Shown here piece by piece: positions 23,078-25,701 of a stretch of 25,701 bases of DNA. Position 1 is the stretch's first letter; each line of letters opens with the position of its first letter. The DNA comes from Promethearchaeota archaeon (GTDB lineage Archaea > Asgardarchaeota > Lokiarchaeia > Sigynarchaeales > SOKP01). A program made the translations under genes and the position numbers. The notes below the pieces were generated by a model, which saw only the letters and a program-made list of their open reading frames with translations, ran no database searches and was not told the origin of the DNA. The stretch is taken from positions 1-25,701 of the forward strand of contig DAOUUT010000012.1 of NCBI GenBank assembly GCA_030668025.1. The letters are read 5' to 3'.

Positions 23078-24277
23078 TTAATACCGTTTGTTTAATTTTT
23101 CTAACAGATTTTTTTTCCGTCTAAGTTTCTTTTTAAGCTCGTTAAGAGCGTCAGCGACCGCATAATCGTAAGGAGAAACCTTATTTTCAGTAGCTCCTTG
23201 AATTACTTCAAATGTCTTTTCTGTGATTTTTGATTTAATGTATCCAAAAATCTCGTCTGCGTTTTTCGCAACTTTATTCACTAAAATTGCTAAAACCTCT
23301 CCAGCATTGGCTACAAAATCAGGAAAAGCAATTATTCCTTTCTCGTTTAATATATCTACAATACCTTTTTCGTATGGAATGTTTGCTGCAGGAACCAACG
23401 CAATTGCGTTGATTTTATCTATGATTCTTTTATTTATTGCATCCGGACGTGCTCCGGGTATGATAAAATCAGTGTGATACTCTGACGATAATTCAAATAG
23501 TCGTTCTTTTGGAATTTTGATAAGGTTTTTGCTAATATAATGGTTAACTAAATCGTCTCCATACTCCAACTTTAACTTTAGTAATTCTTCAATATTAAGG
23601 CCATCTTCGTCAAAGATAGCACCATTAATAGTTGAAATACCCGTTAGATTAAACCCTAATTCGTTCAAACTCATAGCTAAAGCAGTTCCTACTTTACCAA
23701 AACCCTCTAATATCACATTTGGTTTTTTGGAAGTATCAAGTTTTTTCCCAATTAATTTTTCTAAGTTATTATAGATTACTTCTAAACAATATACTACTCC
23801 ATAACCCGTAAATAATTCTTCCACGGGAACCCCCAGTTTTACCATGCCAATTTTTTTTGGCGCTAAGTTTGGAACGCCCATTACACTAAACATTTTTAAT
23901 AAATCGTCGTCGTTGGTTCCCATGTCTGGGCCGGGGTAATAAACATCGTTTTTAATAAAAGATTCTATTGATTTTGCAAAGCTTGTAATTAGAATTTCCT
24001 TTTTTTTCTTGTCAAGAGGATCCCCCCATATACCCGCTTTTGCCCCTCCTAATTTCATCCTATAAGCGCAGAATTTAAGCGACATTGCCCGGGATAATCT
24101 AATCATCTCGTCAATTGATATATCGGGGGCAAGTCTTACTCCGCCGGCGGGAATTCCGTAAGCAGAATTGTCTATAACTAAGACTGCGTTTAAATCCGTT
24201 GAAGGGTTTTTTAGAATGATAATTTTTTCGGGTCCTATCTCGTCTAATAAAGAGTAATCGTTAATACTAAAATCCAT
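23078..24277 (-). CDS. Glu/Leu/Phe/Val dehydrogenase family enzyme
   Basis: 399 residues. The catalytic region has K68 in MSLKFCAYRMKLGGAKAGI and the catalytic lysine K80, then D118 in YYPGPDMGTND; the NAD(P)-binding fold follows with LEGFGKVGTALA and PAANIPYEKG plus VANAGEV. It oxidatively deaminates an amino acid to its 2-oxo acid. LGGAKAGI is closer to the LGG(G/A)K-AVI of leucine/phenylalanine dehydrogenases than to GGGKGGI of glutamate dehydrogenases, and the protein is a little shorter than archaeal GDH (about 415-420), so branched-chain or aromatic substrates are possible. The tail is very basic (KKKLRRKKNLLEKLNKRY). GAGGATT lies 8 nt before the ATG. Confidence 0.85.
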   Translation of the reverse strand: MDFSINDYSLLDEIGPEKIIILKNPSTDLNAVLVIDNSAYGIPAGGVRLAPDISIDEMIRLSRAMSLKFCAYRMKLGGAKAGIWGDPLDKKKKEILITSFAKSIESFIKNDVYYPGPDMGTNDDDLLKMFSVMGVPNLAPKKIGMVKLGVPVEELFTGYGVVYCLEVIYNNLEKLIGKKLDTSKKPNVILEGFGKVGTALAMSLNELGFNLTGISTINGAIFDEDGLNIEELLKLKLEYGDDLVNHYISKNLIKIPKERLFELSSEYHTDFIIPGARPDAINKRIIDKINAIALVPAANIPYEKGIVDILNEKGIIAFPDFVANAGEVLAILVNKVAKNADEIFGYIKSKITEKTFEVIQGATENKVSPYDYAVADALNELKKKLRRKKNLLEKLNKRY

Positions 24278-24340
24278 CTTTAATTAATCCTCGATAATTT
24301 TTAAAAATAAGATATAATTGATTAATAATTTGATTGGCTT

Positions 24341-24354
24341 ACTTATATACTTTT
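24341..24354 (-). promoter_or_regulatory. Promoter (BRE/TATA-like) of the amino acid dehydrogenase gene
   Basis: Minus-strand AAAAGTATATAAGT, a good archaeal BRE plus TATA match, about 70 nt before the ATG at 24277. With 26-nt spacing the start would be near 24320 and the leader about 40 nt, which includes the GAGGATT ribosome site. Confidence 0.5.
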
Positions 24355-24456
24355 AAATTAGCGTTAAATTAGTTTACTTTCCTATTTTTAGAAAATTTTG
24401 TCAAATATAGAAGCTTAATTTGTAACCTTTTTTTATTATCACAAATTTTAATCCTT

Positions 24457-25701
24457 ATGGAAAATAAAAAGCCAACCTTGTTCGAAGTATATCCGAATTT
24501 AGAGGGAAAAGTTCCTTGGACCTCGATATTAACGGGAATACCTTCTAATGTTGATAGGTTAACAGAATTGGAAAATTACTTGAAATTAAACGATGGCGAA
24601 ATATATGTTAAGCGTGATGACAAAGATCATAAAATATATGGTGGCAACAAACTCAGAAAGTTTGAATTTATTTTTGGGGAGGCTCTAAAGAAAAAAAAGA
24701 AAGGAATAATAACGTTGGGAGGCATTGGTACAAATCACGGAACTGCTTGTGCAATTGTAACGAAAGAACTGAATTTAAAGTGTGAATTGTTTTTATCCCT
24801 TCAACCAATATCTTGGCATGTTCAGCGTTCTCTCCTTTTATACCATTATTTTGGGGCAAAATTACATTTTACTAAGATGTTTGAGCTTGGTGTTCTTAAA
24901 AGCTTGTTTTTTAGAATGTTTCACCCGAAGTATTATTTAATGTCGATTGGTGGATCACCTCTCTTTGGAATTGGAACGCCTTTAGGATCCATAGGCTTTA
25001 TTAATGCGATTTTTGAATTAAAAAACCAAATTGATGAAGGGATTCTACCTGAACCAGATATTATTTTTGTAGCAGCAGGATCAACCGGAACAGCAGCAGG
25101 TCTCACAGCCGGTTGTAAGCTCTTAGGATTAAAAACTAAAGTGTATCCTATTAATGTTTCTAGGGATATTGTTGTTAACCCAAAAAACCTAATTAGAATC
25201 GCAAATAAATCCATTAAATATTTAAGAAAACGAGATAAATCTATACCGGATGTCCAAGTTAATAAAGGCGATTTTAATATGATTAAGGGATATTTGGGTT
25301 CTAATTACGGCGTAAAAACAGTTAAGGGGCAAAAAGCGGTAGATTTAGTTTACGACCTGGAGGGGAAAAAGCTAGGCTTCAAATTAGAAACGACTTATAC
25401 GGGAAAAGCGATGGCAGCAATGTTTGATTTTTTTGAAAAAGAAGAAAATAAATCTAAGAAAGTTCTTTTCTGGAACACTTATAATTCGAACGATTTGGAT
25501 AAATATCTAAGAGAGATTGAATTTGATTACGAAAAATTACCAAAAAAATTTCATAAGTACTACGAACAACAAGCCTTCCAATGTTGGCGTCTTGCAAAAT
25601 GTCCCGAAGAAGTGCGAATAGAATGTCCTGCGTATCTAAGCCACGAATATAGGTTTTGGAAAGTTGCTGAGTGCAAGCTTCCCGAGGAAAAGAAAAAAGA
25701 A
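24457..25701 (+). CDS. ACC deaminase/D-cysteine desulfhydrase-family PLP enzyme with Cys/Trp-rich tail (3' end outside window)
   Basis: 415 codons are open from the ATG at 24457 to the last base, with no stop, so the gene is cut by the window edge. The fold-type II PLP motif is YVKRDDKDHKIYGGNKLRK (50-68) with K65 as Schiff-base lysine, then TLGGIGTNHGTACA (86-99), and a PLP-phosphate loop AAGSTGTAAG (206-215). Family enzymes break down D-cysteine, other D-amino acids or 1-aminocyclopropane-1-carboxylate. The region from about 376 is extra: CWRLAKCP, ECPAY and FWKVAECKLPE, like the small two-CW motif seen in signalling proteins. No Shine-Dalgarno site before the ATG. Divergent from the dehydrogenase gene (179 bp). 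Confidence 0.82.
   Translation, partial: MENKKPTLFEVYPNLEGKVPWTSILTGIPSNVDRLTELENYLKLNDGEIYVKRDDKDHKIYGGNKLRKFEFIFGEALKKKKKGIITLGGIGTNHGTACAIVTKELNLKCELFLSLQPISWHVQRSLLLYHYFGAKLHFTKMFELGVLKSLFFRMFHPKYYLMSIGGSPLFGIGTPLGSIGFINAIFELKNQIDEGILPEPDIIFVAAGSTGTAAGLTAGCKLLGLKTKVYPINVSRDIVVNPKNLIRIANKSIKYLRKRDKSIPDVQVNKGDFNMIKGYLGSNYGVKTVKGQKAVDLVYDLEGKKLGFKLETTYTGKAMAAMFDFFEKEENKSKKVLFWNTYNSNDLDKYLREIEFDYEKLPKKFHKYYEQQAFQCWRLAKCPEEVRIECPAYLSHEYRFWKVAECKLPEEKKKE

Noticed and set aside
1..25701. tRNA, rRNA, CRISPR array, insertion sequence or prophage
   Set aside because: No cloverleaf with GTTCRANNC-type T arm, no regular repeat-spacer array, no transposase or integrase and no terminal inverted repeats were found by reading; a covariance-model scan could still find a divergent RNA.

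Overview
This AT-rich window (roughly one third G+C by eye) reads as chromosome of an Asgard archaeon, most likely a Lokiarchaeia-type Promethearchaeota lineage. The call rests on a mixture of archaeal information genes (TFB, an archaeal/eukaryotic-type prolyl-tRNA synthetase) with eukaryote-like parts: a two-domain gelsolin protein, a Ras/Arf-type small GTPase with its own N-terminal domain, two proteins with longin-like folds, an EMC3/TMCO1-type (DUF106, Oxa1 superfamily) membrane insertase and a dual-specificity phosphatase. This is inference from gene content; no rRNA or tRNA gene was found.

Layout. 1-492: C-terminus of a PLP aminotransferase (+). 620-3022: gelsolin-domain gene (+) convergent with a long coiled-coil gene (-). 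3204-7085: a mostly membrane and regulatory block on the minus strand (GtrA-like protein, DUF106 insertase, radical SAM/SPASM-like protein with an apparent AUU start, a small zinc-ribbon protein, a two-TM protein, a DUSP phosphatase). 7284-10453: three-gene minus-strand operon for an anaerobic glycerol-3-phosphate dehydrogenase-like complex (GlpA-like, FAD oxidoreductase, DUF1667). 10612-11460: a tail-anchored small protein and a longin-like protein (-). 11627-18861: plus-strand run of an NMO-family flavoprotein, a LarA-family racemase, the N-domain GTPase, TFB, an unknown protein and ProRS. 18907-21323: small membrane proteins, a second longin-like protein and an MBL-fold hydrolase. 21369-24277: APC amino acid permease and a Glu/Leu/Phe/Val dehydrogenase (-). 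24457-25701: ACC deaminase/D-cysteine desulfhydrase-family enzyme with a cysteine- and tryptophan-rich tail, running off the window.

How the genes may work together. Permease, amino acid dehydrogenase, aminotransferase, PLP desulfhydrase-like enzyme and LarA suggest amino acid and organic acid fermentation. The Glp-like operon connects to glycerol phosphate chemistry, of interest because Lokiarchaeia are reported to lack G1P dehydrogenase. Gelsolin, coiled-coil, GTPase, longin and insertase genes are the cytoskeleton and membrane-trafficking type of gene set typical of Asgard archaea, but they are dispersed and not one operon.

Expression signals are of two kinds. Several plus-strand genes have a TATA-like box about 25-40 nt before the start and no Shine-Dalgarno site, suggesting leaderless or short-leader mRNAs; other genes have clear GGAGG, GAGGAG or GGTGA sites. 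TTG and GTG starts recur (gelsolin, zinc-ribbon, GlpA-like, longin genes). The most striking shared feature is a nearly identical C-terminal zinc-ribbon template in two otherwise unrelated proteins, the gelsolin protein and the 121-residue protein.
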